Shown here in pieces: positions 1 through 5,233 of a stretch of DNA of 25,069 nucleotides (positions within the stretch are counted from its first letter, which is position 1; each line of letters opens with the position of its first letter). The stretch is from IMG/VR virus record IMGVR_UViG_3300037606_000183, positions 1-25,069 of that record; one strand, written 5' to 3'. A program made the position numbers and the translations under genes. The notes under the pieces were generated by a model, which was not told where the DNA came from, ran no database searches, and saw only the letters and a program-made list of their open reading frames with translations. The stretch comes from a virus.

Positions 1-331
1 CTTTTTCATCTTCGTTTTGAATCGAATTAATATAGTCTTGATGAACGTTTTTTTCGAATGCCATAAGTTTTTGTATCTTTCCGCAAATTTCATAATATTC
101 ATCTTCTATTCCTTTTTGGATTAAATAATAAAAAAAGTTGGTGTGAAAATCATATAGTTCTAATAAATCTAATTTATTTAATTCATTTTTGTTAAAATTA
201 AATAATTCAATTATCTTTTTTAATTCATAAAAATAAGTTAATTCTAGTTTTTCTTTTTGAATAATTATATCTAATTGATTTACAATTACTTCCCATTTAA
301 GGTTGGTAACAATTGGTTTTATTCTACTCAT
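1..331 (-). CDS. Hypothetical protein, C-terminus cut by window edge
   Basis: The reading frame starts at ATG (331) and stays open to base 1, so at least 110 residues are visible and the end is missing. The start MSRIKPIV is followed by a highly charged, mostly helical sequence rich in Lys, Glu, Asn, Leu and aromatic residues, with no recognisable catalytic motif or membrane segment. Its ATG lies inside the end of the upstream 50-aa ORF (ATGAGTAG arrangement), which suggests translational coupling in one minus-strand operon with the nuclease-like gene at 479-976. Function is unknown; a DNA-metabolism role is only a guess from its neighbour. Confidence 0.7.
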   Translation of the reverse strand, partial: MSRIKPIVTNLKWEVIVNQLDIIIQKEKLELTYFYELKKIIELFNFNKNELNKLDLLELYDFHTNFFYYLIQKGIEDEYYEICGKIQKLMAFEKNVHQDYINSIQNEDEK

Positions 332-476
332 CTTTTTTATTTAAATATTTATTGAAATTATCTTGTTTGTTTTTTAATTCTTTTATTTTGTTTAATATAG
401 CAATTAACGCTTTATCTTCTCCGTTTAATAAGGGCATAGACTGCTCTTCGTTTTGTTCTGTTGTTAAATTTTCCAT
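324..476 (-). CDS. Small hypothetical protein (50 aa)
   Basis: A 50-codon ORF (MENLTTEQNEEQS... ending ...NKYLNKKDE) lies 2 nt after the stop of the nuclease-like gene, and its TAG stop overlaps the start of the next gene by 8 nt. The tight packing on both sides and an AAAA-ATG start context support it as real. It has an acidic N-terminus and a Lys/Asn/Leu-rich helix that could form a short coiled coil. No family is recognised. Confidence 0.6.
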   Translation of the reverse strand: MENLTTEQNEEQSMPLLNGEDKALIAILNKIKELKNKQDNFNKYLNKKDE

Positions 477-478
477 TT

Positions 479-976
479 TTATTGTTTATTGTTTTTTATT
501 TTTTCAATTAATTCTTTATTTAATCTTAATCCCTTTGTCACAAAGCTTTCGTTTTTTTCGTTACATTTAAACACTTCGGTCCTAACTTTTGTTGTTTTAC
601 CTTTTGTTGTTTGCGGCAGAAGGATTGATATTGTTTCTTGGACCTCATTTATTTTTGTTATATCGTAAATTCTTGTTTCGTTATTATTAAAAAAACAAAT
701 ATAAGTTAAGTTTGTTTTCTCGCTTATTTTCTCTCTTATTTTTGTCATTCCATAAAATTTACTTTTTTCTAAAAACCAGTCATCGAATGCATTAGCGTCA
801 TAACCTCTCTTTTTTATCTCGCCTATATATTTAAATTCATCTATTTGATAGGCAACATCCCAGGCTGAATGTTTATCTTTTGCAAATTTAATTATTTTGC
901 AACCTATTATTTTTTCTTCACAAAATTTAGTAAATAAATCTCTTCCTTCTTGCTCACTTTGTTCAAATCCGTCCAT
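479..976 (-). CDS. Putative PD-(D/E)XK-type nuclease-like protein
   Basis: This 165-aa protein has a weak but suggestive restriction-endonuclease-like core: an acidic residue in SAWDVAY (D40), then a strand ending in GEIKKR (E53-x-K55), then a helix with DWFLEKSKF (E70, K71). That spacing matches the D...ExK catalytic arrangement of PD-(D/E)XK enzymes such as Holliday-junction resolvases and phage exonucleases. This is motif reading only; no specific family is identified. The start follows AAAAATAAA. It heads a minus-strand operon of at least three genes and is divergent from 1159, with an 11-bp inverted repeat in the shared upstream region. It may act in phage DNA recombination or host DNA degradation. 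Confidence 0.6.
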   Translation of the reverse strand: MDGFEQSEQEGRDLFTKFCEEKIIGCKIIKFAKDKHSAWDVAYQIDEFKYIGEIKKRGYDANAFDDWFLEKSKFYGMTKIREKISEKTNLTYICFFNNNETRIYDITKINEVQETISILLPQTTKGKTTKVRTEVFKCNEKNESFVTKGLRLNKELIEKIKNNKQ

Positions 977-1007
977 TTTATTTTTAATTAGTAATTGTTA
1001 TCTAATT

Positions 1008-1052
1008 ATAAATAGTCTGTTTTTTTAGAAAAGACACAGTTAGACTATTTAT
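1008..1052. repeat. 11-bp inverted repeat in the divergent intergenic region
   Basis: ATAAATAGTCT (1008-1018) and AGACTATTTAT (1042-1052) are exact reverse complements, with arm centres about 34 bp apart (roughly three helical turns). They lie between the divergent genes at 976 (minus) and 1159 (plus), as expected for a dimeric regulator or a looped operator. The arm TATTTATAATTAG on the minus strand also resembles the repeated TATTTATAA promoter-like element seen near 3304 and 4272, so it may be part of the promoter of the 479-976 gene. Confidence 0.5.
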
Positions 1053-1117
1053 TTTTAATTTATTTTTAATAATTGCCATTTAAAGCAATTTAAACCTACT
1101 TTTTATTTTAAAATAAT

Positions 1118-1148
1118 TTGGTTTTTCGTTAATTTTTTATTATATTTA
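1118..1148 (+). promoter_or_regulatory. Probable promoter of the 1159 gene
   Basis: TTG at 1118-1120 and TATATTTA at 1141-1148, separated by 20 nt, match the Bacteroidota -33 TTG / -7 TAnnTTTG arrangement with one mismatch (last G to A). The ATG at 1159 is only 10 nt beyond the -7 box, so the predicted leader is very short. Confidence 0.45.
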
Positions 1149-1158
1149 TAATAAAAAG

Positions 1159-1566
1159 ATGGAAGATAAAAAAATAGGTAGTTTAAAAAAGATAAAAATA
1201 AGTGATAATAGACGAATAGTTTTTGGAACCAATGATAGAAAAAATTGTTCTAGCTTTTTTTTAAGAATTGAAATGAAAATGAAACCAATGGTTTGTTTTG
1301 AGACTTCAATAAATCACTGTAGAAGAAGATTAAAGTTAAAAACATATACTGCATCAAAAAGTTATTTTGAAGGTCTTAAAACGCATATTTTTGATGTTGA
1401 CTACCCTTATGTAAATTCAAAAACAAATAAAAAAGAAAGTTTTGTTGCAATTGAATTTACTTTGTTTGGTGATTTTAATTGGAAAGATGTTTTATTTAAT
1501 ATAGAAAAAATGTCAAATGATTTTTATCAACTAATTGAAAGTGTTGAAAGTTTAAAAATTAAATAA
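1159..1566 (+). CDS. Hypothetical protein (135 aa)
   Basis: A stand-alone plus-strand gene with its own promoter-like sequence, convergent with the sigma factor gene and ending in a shared hairpin. The protein is basic in its N-terminal half (KKIKISDNRR, CRRRLKLK) with alternating hydrophobic residues suggesting beta strands, then a segment FVAIEFTLFGDFNW and a C-terminal amphipathic helix. No signal peptide, membrane segment or catalytic motif is visible, and no family is recognised. Its isolated position beside the regulator may mean an early or accessory function, but that is inference. Confidence 0.7.
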   Translation: MEDKKIGSLKKIKISDNRRIVFGTNDRKNCSSFFLRIEMKMKPMVCFETSINHCRRRLKLKTYTASKSYFEGLKTHIFDVDYPYVNSKTNKKESFVAIEFTLFGDFNWKDVLFNIEKMSNDFYQLIESVESLKIK

Positions 1567-1570
1567 AAAA

Positions 1571-1593
1571 AAAGGGACTTAATTTGTCCCTTT
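1571..1593. terminator. Hairpin terminator between convergent genes
   Basis: AAAGGGAC (1571-1578) pairs with GTCCCTTT (1586-1593) over a 7-nt loop. On the minus strand the hairpin overlaps the stop codon of the sigma gene and is followed by a run of T (the A-run at 1565-1573), a classic intrinsic terminator. On the plus strand the T-tract is poorer (TTTGTTATTTTT), so it serves both genes but mainly the sigma gene. Confidence 0.75.
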
Positions 1594-2184
1594 GTTATTT
1601 TTAAAATACATTTTTTTTAATTTTTCAATTGCTCTATTTTTTTTTAATCTTATGTTTTCAGAACTTTGGTTTAATTCTTTTGCTATTTCAATTAATTTCA
1701 TTTCATCGAAATAAACCATTTTAATTATAGTTTGATAGTCTTTACTTAATTTTGAAATATATACGCTTAAAAGGTCTATAATTAGCTTATTTTTATCATC
1801 TAATTCATTATCTTCTATGTCATCTTTAATTAATTCTGAAATTGAATAGTTACCATCCTCAGTTGTATGTGTTTTATCAATTGAAATTGTTTTAATTATT
1901 TCTATTTTTTGTTTTATTGCATAACCAGTTATTTTAATTGTTCTTCCATTAGTTGTTAAATAATTCATCATACCCCCTCTTATATATTGGATAGCAAAAG
2001 TTTTGAATGTTCCTTTATTTTCATCATAATTATTGAAAGCATTAAATAAAGAAATAGAACCTATTTGAGTTAATTCTTGTTTATCATAATTATTGAAAGA
2101 GAATGAATCTGCTATTTTAATTATATATTTATTCCAATTTTTTAATGTCATTTCAAATGTTTCTTCTCTATTTAATGTTTTCAT
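1579..2184 (-). CDS. Phage-encoded sigma-70 family RNA polymerase sigma factor
   Basis: The 201-aa protein has the layout of a small sigma-70 family factor. Region 2 is at about residues 12-75, with DKQELTQIGSISLFNAFNNY followed by DENKGTFKTFAIQYIRG, matching the core-binding and -10-recognition pattern (D/E-L-x-Q-x-G...F...FxxYA...IR). Region 4 is at about 145-192, with YQTIIKMVYFDEMKLIEIAK, then a helix-turn-helix ending in NIRLKKNRAIEKLKK, equivalent to the -35 recognition helix. It would redirect host polymerase to phage promoters. The gene is isolated, has its own terminator, and lies on the late-gene strand. The only repeated non-host-like promoter motif in the window, GTTACA-N15-AGTATTAA before three late modules, is its obvious candidate target (inference). 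Upstream lie two dyads that may control it. Confidence 0.85.
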   Translation of the reverse strand: MKTLNREETFEMTLKNWNKYIIKIADSFSFNNYDKQELTQIGSISLFNAFNNYDENKGTFKTFAIQYIRGGMMNYLTTNGRTIKITGYAIKQKIEIIKTISIDKTHTTEDGNYSISELIKDDIEDNELDDKNKLIIDLLSVYISKLSKDYQTIIKMVYFDEMKLIEIAKELNQSSENIRLKKNRAIEKLKKMYFKNNKGTN

Positions 2185-2232
2185 ATTGTTAATTTTAATA
2201 TAAATATAAAGAAAAAATAAAAAAAATAAATA

Positions 2233-2306
2233 ATTGAATAATAATTTAGAAATATTTCAATAATAAAAATAATAATTGAATATGTAAAATAATAGGATAT
2301 TTCAAT
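2233..2306. repeat. Two tandem ATTGAATA...ATATTTCAAT dyads upstream of the sigma gene
   Basis: ATTGAATA at 2233 and 2275 and ATATTTCAAT at 2252 and 2297 form two similar imperfect inverted repeats spaced about 42-45 bp apart. They lie 50-120 bp before the sigma start codon on its strand, in very AT-rich DNA. They could be operator sites for the sigma gene or part of an AT-rich unwinding region next to the repeats at 2462-2622. AT-richness makes chance similarity possible. Confidence 0.4.
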
Positions 2307-2329
2307 AAAATAATTTTTTTGTATATATT

Positions 2330-2402
2330 CCCCCTTGTGGGGCACATAAACTGTTTTGCTATATATATATATATAATGCCCGCAAGGGGGTTTGTTTTTT
2401 TT
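2330..2402 (+). terminator. Large GC-stemmed hairpin followed by a T-tract
   Basis: CCCCCTTG (2330-2337) pairs with CAAGGGGG (2383-2390), and inside it GGGCA (2340-2344) pairs with TGCCC (2377-2381), leaving a loop with an alternating TA run. On the plus strand it is followed by TTTGTTTTTTTT, so by form it is a strong intrinsic terminator. No plus-strand gene lies upstream; the nearest is the divergent sigma gene. It may end a short untranslated RNA, insulate the array at 2462-2622, or be a structural element of an origin. Confidence 0.55.
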
Positions 2403-2461
2403 ACTTTTGCTTTTTTAATATATAAGGGGGGTTATTTGCTATTTAGTTAATTATAATGACC

Positions 2462-2622
2462 ACACATATATCAGTAATAGCATCGACAAAGTCAATAGAA
2501 TAAGGAACACACATATATGTGTAGTACCTATCACACATATATGTGTAGTAGCATCGACAAAGTCAATAGAATAACTAACACACATATATGTGTAGTACCT
2601 AACACACATATATGTGTAGTAG
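2462..2622. repeat. 71-bp tandem repeat with ACACATATATGTGT palindromes
   Basis: Perfect 14-bp palindromes ACACATATATGTGT occur at 2509-2522, 2533-2546, 2580-2593 and 2604-2617, each followed by AGTA. A degenerate copy starts at 2462. Positions 2462/2533/2604 and 2509/2580 are each exactly 71 bp apart, so the array is a 71-bp unit present about 2.3 times; each unit also carries AGCATCGACAAAGTCAATAG. Closely spaced palindromes beside an AT-rich tract and upstream of DNA-binding proteins suit replication iterons or multi-site operators. The rest of the non-coding stretch 2185-2704 holds the dyads, the hairpin, the box and the promoter listed separately. Confidence 0.75.
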
Positions 2623-2647
2623 ACTATTATTTAGAATAAATATAAAT
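2623..2647 (+). promoter_or_regulatory. Upstream box, copy 1 (variant)
   Basis: ACTATTATTTAGAATAAATA followed by TAAAT is a variant, with three extra bases, of the box whose core is TATTTAGAATCAATATAAAT, found again at 3249, 4216 and 4303. It ends 23 nt before the TTG of the promoter at 2671. Probably a regulator-binding or promoter-enhancing site. Confidence 0.5.
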
Positions 2648-2670
2648 AACGAAATAATGTATATAAATGG

Positions 2671-2700
2671 TTGACAATTGTGGAAATAGTAGTACCTTTG
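2671..2700 (+). promoter_or_regulatory. Bacteroidota-type promoter, left plus-strand operon
   Basis: TTGACAATTG at 2671 and TACCTTTG at 2693-2700, 19 nt apart, exactly match TTG / TAnnTTTG. Nearly the same sequence recurs at 4338-4367 (TTGACAATTGT, then TAGTACCTTTGTA), which supports function. The expected start of transcription falls at or next to the ATG at 2705, implying a leaderless message for the 60-aa ORF or a start further downstream. Confidence 0.8.
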
Positions 2701-2704
2701 TAAT

Positions 2705-2887
2705 ATGATAAAAAGATATATAATTTTAAAAAACAACATTCAATTAGCAGAAGCTGATAGTATGACCGAAATGTACAAACTAATTAAAATGAGTAGACAA
2801 CAGTACGCTAAATCAATTAAAGGTAAAAATGAATTTAAATTCAAAAGTGATAATTATAAAATCGAAGATAAATTAAAAACAAAATAA
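2705..2887 (+). CDS. Small hypothetical protein (60 aa)
   Basis: A 60-residue basic protein beginning MIKRYIILKNN, with a segment SMTEMYKLIKMSRQQYAKSI that resembles a small helix-turn-helix-like unit, and a Lys-rich tail. The ATG is only 4 nt beyond the promoter's -7 box, so translation would be leaderless; a possible later start is the Met at about residue 20. It is followed after 15 nt by the first winged-helix paralogue, so the two form an operon. Function unknown; the promoter-proximal position suggests a regulator or replication accessory protein. Confidence 0.6.
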   Translation: MIKRYIILKNNIQLAEADSMTEMYKLIKMSRQQYAKSIKGKNEFKFKSDNYKIEDKLKTK

Positions 2888-2902
2888 TAATATAAAAAAC
2901 AA

Positions 2903-3268
2903 ATGGAAAATACAATAACGGCAATCGAAAGATTAAACAAAATTCAATTTATTAAAAGTTACCCAATTTTTCGCCAACTACCATTACAATTAAACCAAAT
3001 TCAATTAATTGAATTGGTCCTATCATATCAATTAGAAAACAAACAATGCTATTTAAATAGAAAAGAAATAGCTACTTTTTTAAAATTAAATGGTAGAACA
3101 ACAGATAATTTAGTTTTACAATTAAAAAAAGCTGGATACATTACCACCAAACAAACATATAACACAACAAAAACTGGTGGTTCATCTTCAAGTATTTGGG
3201 TAAATTTAGAGTTTATTTTCGATATTTTGGATAGTAATGAATTAGTACACTATTTAGAATCATTATAA
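2903..3268 (+). CDS. Winged-helix DNA-binding protein (short paralogue)
   Basis: This 121-aa protein is a clear paralogue of the N-terminal part of the 3431-4204 product. They share the KSYPIF motif, an IELVLSYQ helix, and CYLNRKEIATFLKL-x-TTDNLVLQLKKAGYI, which reads as a helix-turn-helix with recognition helix and wing (about residues 34-85). A GGSSSSIWVNLEFIFDIL strand-helix segment follows. The fold is like the N-terminal winged-helix domains of replication initiators and of phage helix-turn-helix replication proteins. Position just after the palindrome array suggests it binds these repeats, either as an initiator or as an autoregulator (inference). The last codons overlap box copy 2. Confidence 0.7.
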   Translation: MENTITAIERLNKIQFIKSYPIFRQLPLQLNQIQLIELVLSYQLENKQCYLNRKEIATFLKLNGRTTDNLVLQLKKAGYITTKQTYNTTKTGGSSSSIWVNLEFIFDILDSNELVHYLESL

Positions 3269-3312
3269 ATTACAAAATAAATTGTCTTTTTAAAAACTTT
3301 GAGATATTTATA
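3249..3312 (+). promoter_or_regulatory. Box copy 2 plus promoter-like element
   Basis: ACTATTTAGAATCATTATAA at 3249-3268, then AT, is box copy 2, overlapping the end of the preceding gene. About 37 nt on, CTTTTTAAAAACTTTGAGA at 3286 runs into TATTTATAA (3305-3312 region). The same pair (box, then CTTTTAAAAACTTTCAGA and TATTTATAA) occurs at 4216-4280, so the block is duplicated and probably drives the leader hairpin and the 3431 gene. It fits the TAnnTTTG consensus poorly. Confidence 0.45.
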
Positions 3313-3340
3313 AATGTATGACAGCACAGTCTTAAAAAGC

Positions 3341-3381
3341 AGTCGGTCCTCGGAAGTAATTAGCCGAGGTTCCTTCCGACT
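3341..3381 (+). ncRNA. GC-rich structured leader or small RNA with two alternative folds
   Basis: In an AT-rich setting, AGTCGG (3341-3346) pairs with CCGACT (3376-3381), and CCTCGG (3348-3353) with CCGAGG (3364-3369). These form a 12-bp stem interrupted by a 6-nt bulge TTCCTT. The same strand can instead form TCGGAAG (3350-3356) with CTTCCGA (3373-3379). The two folds exclude each other, as in attenuators or RNA switches. It lies in the 162-bp gap before the 3431 gene, about 50 nt upstream of its ATG and after a promoter-like element. Only three T follow the stem, so it is a poor terminator. It may be a 5' leader control element or a small RNA. Confidence 0.5.
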
Positions 3382-3430
3382 TTAAAAAAATAAGGAATAA
3401 TAAATAATAATAAGGAATAAAAAAAACAAA

Positions 3431-4204
3431 ATGGAAACTACAACAACAACAACAGCAACAGAAAAATTAAACAAAACTAACTATATTAAAAGTTACCCAA
3501 TTTTTAAAAAATTACCACTAAGTAATACACAACTTAACTTAATTGAATTGGTGCTATCATATCAAATAGCCAATAAACAATGCTATTTAAACCGAAAAGA
3601 TATAGCTGATTATTTAAATTTAAAAAATGCCAAAACAGCAGATAATTTAATTTTAATTTTAAAAAAAGCTGGCTACATTTCAACAAATCAAAAACACAAC
3701 CTTAAAATAAATAGCGGTATAATGAGTGGTGGTTCATCTTCAACCATTACAGTAAATTTACAATTCATTTTTGATATTTTAGAAAATAAAACAACCAATG
3801 AAATAGCCTCTGTAATCGCTCCAATTGAAACAGTAATAGAAGTTATACAAGAAGAAGAAACAATCGCTGTAATCGCTCCAATTGAAACTGTAATAGAAGA
3901 TGTACAACAAGAAGAGATAGTTGCTGTAATCGCCCCAATTGAAGTGTACAAAGAAGAAGAACACCCAGTTGTTGATTGGATGGCTTTTTTACCATCAAAA
4001 AATGAAGAAATTAAAGTAGCTAAAAAATTAACAATGGATTATGCATTACCAATTTTATCTTCTGTTATTTTTAAAAACAATATAGCAGCTTACAATAAAG
4101 AGTTAGTTGTGTCAAAAATTAAAAAAGAAATTATCAATAACTCAATAACAGTTGATGAGTTTAATGATGACTTTGTTTTAAAATTGATTAATCAATCAGC
4201 TTAA
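3431..4204 (+). CDS. Winged-helix DNA-binding protein with tandem repeat linker (long paralogue)
   Basis: The 257-aa protein starts METTTTTTATEKLN and then follows the short paralogue closely through residue 118: SYPIF, LIELVLSYQ, CYLNRKDIADYLNL, DNLILILKKAGYI and GGSSSTITVNLQFIFDIL. This is a winged-helix DNA-binding domain. Residues 128-175 are an acidic linker of 19-residue repeats (VIAPIETVIE...), two full and one partial. A C-terminal domain (about 180-257) with VVDWMAFLPS and helices follows. The layout of DNA-binding head, flexible linker and effector tail suits a phage replication initiator or helicase loader; this is inference from architecture. The short paralogue lacks the linker and tail and could compete for the same sites. 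Confidence 0.7.
   Translation: METTTTTTATEKLNKTNYIKSYPIFKKLPLSNTQLNLIELVLSYQIANKQCYLNRKDIADYLNLKNAKTADNLILILKKAGYISTNQKHNLKINSGIMSGGSSSTITVNLQFIFDILENKTTNEIASVIAPIETVIEVIQEEETIAVIAPIETVIEDVQQEEIVAVIAPIEVYKEEEHPVVDWMAFLPSKNEEIKVAKKLTMDYALPILSSVIFKNNIAAYNKELVVSKIKKEIINNSITVDEFNDDFVLKLINQSA
3812..3958 (+). repeat. 57-bp in-frame tandem repeat inside the winged-helix gene
   Basis: Copies start at 3812, 3869 and 3926 with GTAATCGCTCCAATTGAA (GCC in the third), two complete and one partial. Each full unit encodes 19 residues, so copy number can change without frameshift. The near-identity of the copies suggests recent slippage or recombination. Antisense open frames over this stretch are artefacts of the repeat. 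Confidence 0.85.
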
Positions 4205-4215
4205 TTAACTACCTT

Positions 4216-4280
4216 ACTATTTAGAATCAATATAAATTATAATAATATCTGAACTTTTAAAAACTTTCAGATATTTATAA
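4216..4280 (+). promoter_or_regulatory. Box copy 3 plus promoter-like element
   Basis: ACTATTTAGAATCAATATAA at 4216, then AT, is box copy 3. It is followed 38 nt on by CTTTTAAAAACTTTCAGA (4254) and ATATTTATAATAAAGG (4271). This parallels the block at 3249-3312. It has no gene directly after it, only box copy 4 and the strong promoter at 4338, so this may be a tandem promoter arrangement. Confidence 0.45.
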
Positions 4281-4302
4281 TAAAGGAACAATAACAACAT
4301 AC

Positions 4303-4324
4303 ACTATTTAGAATCAATATAAAT
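4303..4324 (+). promoter_or_regulatory. Upstream box, copy 4
   Basis: ACTATTTAGAATCAATATAA followed by AT is identical to copy 3 and ends 13 nt before the TTG of the promoter at 4338. Probably the binding site of a shared regulator of the plus-strand genes. Confidence 0.5.
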
Positions 4325-4337
4325 AAGATATTAATAG

Positions 4338-4367
4338 TTGACAATTGTAAAAACATTAGTACCTTTG
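4338..4367 (+). promoter_or_regulatory. Bacteroidota-type promoter of the metalloprotease-like gene
   Basis: TTGACAATTGT at 4338 and TACCTTTG at 4360-4367, 19 nt apart, match the TTG / TAnnTTTG consensus and the promoter at 2671. The element decides the start of the next gene: a frame beginning with TTG at 4338 would start inside the promoter, so ATG at 4395 is chosen. Confidence 0.8.
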
Positions 4368-4394
4368 TATAAGAATAAATTAAAACACAACACA

Positions 4395-4871
4395 ATGGAA
4401 ATGATTACAAAAACACAGATTGAAAAGATATCTAAAGAGACTTTCAAAAAACTTACAAACAATAATATAACAATAGATGAACGCAAAAATATTCTAATCA
4501 ACTTTATTACAAACGAAAACAAAATGTGTAGTAAAATGTACAATATGATGGTGATTAGATTAGAAAATGAAGTAAACGAAAAACCATCCATATTATTTAA
4601 AAAAACAAATAGTATGGCTGAGGCTAATTTTAAATTAAATAGAATTTGGATAAATACTAATTTAATTTACAACTATTTAAATAGTTGTGATGAATTTAAA
4701 ACATTGTATTTAAAAGAATTAAAATATATAAAAAGAAATGTAGTAACAAAAGAAGACGCAGTTAAATGGATAGTTGCACACGAGGTTGCTCACACAATTA
4801 GATTGGACAAGGTTAATCACACATTGAGTTTCTTTCAAACAGTTGAGGACCTATTCAAATCATTAAAATAA
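4395..4871 (+). CDS. Putative SprT/YgjP-like zinc metalloprotease (HExxH)
   Basis: Starting at ATG 4395 the protein has 158 residues. An N-terminal helical region of about 60 residues is followed by NRIWINTNLI (about 82-91), similar to the strand before the active site in SprT-like proteins. Then comes IVAHEVAHTIRLDKVNH with H129-E130-xx-H133 and a candidate third zinc ligand H142 followed by FFQTVEDL. HExxH, H, then F-x-x-x-(V/L) is the pattern of SprT/YgjP minimal metalloproteases. In hosts this class includes proteases acting on DNA-protein crosslinks, but the phage role is unknown. A degenerate HExxH protein without activity is possible. It shares an operon with the 110-aa gene after it. 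Confidence 0.6.
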   Translation: MEMITKTQIEKISKETFKKLTNNNITIDERKNILINFITNENKMCSKMYNMMVIRLENEVNEKPSILFKKTNSMAEANFKLNRIWINTNLIYNYLNSCDEFKTLYLKELKYIKRNVVTKEDAVKWIVAHEVAHTIRLDKVNHTLSFFQTVEDLFKSLK

Positions 4872-4900
4872 TAAATAACAATAAATTAAAAATTAAAATT

Positions 4901-5233
4901 ATGCAAAATTACACGCAAAATGAAATAGCTAAAATTAAAGAAGCTAAAAGAATCTTAAAAAATACAAAAGCAGAATGGATAAAAGAATGTTCCGTTGATA
5001 ATGCAATACACTTCACTGGTGGAGATATATGGGAAGAATTAACAGTAACGCCATCTAATGGTAGTTCTTTGATTATAGAGCCTGTGGATGGTTATAACAG
5101 ATGGACCAAAGTAAATATAGTAGCTGAATTAAATAAAAAAATGGAAATGATAGAAAGCAACTATCATTATGAAAAAATACAAGAACAAGAAAAAGGGAAC
5201 AGAATGATTGAAATGTTAAGAGAATTATTATAA
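4901..5233 (+). CDS. Hypothetical protein (110 aa)
   Basis: Second gene of the 4338 transcription unit, 29 nt after the metalloprotease-like gene and just before a strong terminator. An N-terminal charged helix (EIAKIKEAKRILKN) leads to a central compact part with GGDIWEELTVTPSNGSSL and a C-terminal helix rich in Glu, Lys and Met, probably coiled coil. No membrane segment, no known motif, no family recognised. Confidence 0.7.
   Translation: MQNYTQNEIAKIKEAKRILKNTKAEWIKECSVDNAIHFTGGDIWEELTVTPSNGSSLIIEPVDGYNRWTKVNIVAELNKKMEMIESNYHYEKIQEQEKGNRMIEMLRELL

Noticed and set aside
313-570. 85-aa hydrophobic plus-strand frame suggesting a membrane protein
   Set aside because: It is antisense to three tightly packed minus-strand genes; the hydrophobic character comes from complementary Lys/Asn codons.
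2509-2617. CRISPR-like array of palindromic repeats
   Set aside because: Repeat spacing alternates 24 and 47 bp, spacers are themselves repeated, and there are no cas genes.
3341-3381. tRNA or tRNA-like gene
   Set aside because: The GC-rich stem has no cloverleaf arms, no TTCAA-type loop and is too short.
3688-3964. Two open frames on the minus strand inside the winged-helix gene
   Set aside because: They are antisense to the 57-bp repeat and the acidic linker; the repeat keeps several frames open. No start context or neighbour supports them.
4338-4394. Extended N-terminus of the metalloprotease-like gene from TTG at 4338
   Set aside because: The TTG and following bases are the -33 and -7 elements of the promoter, so this part is not in the mRNA; ATG 4395 is the start.
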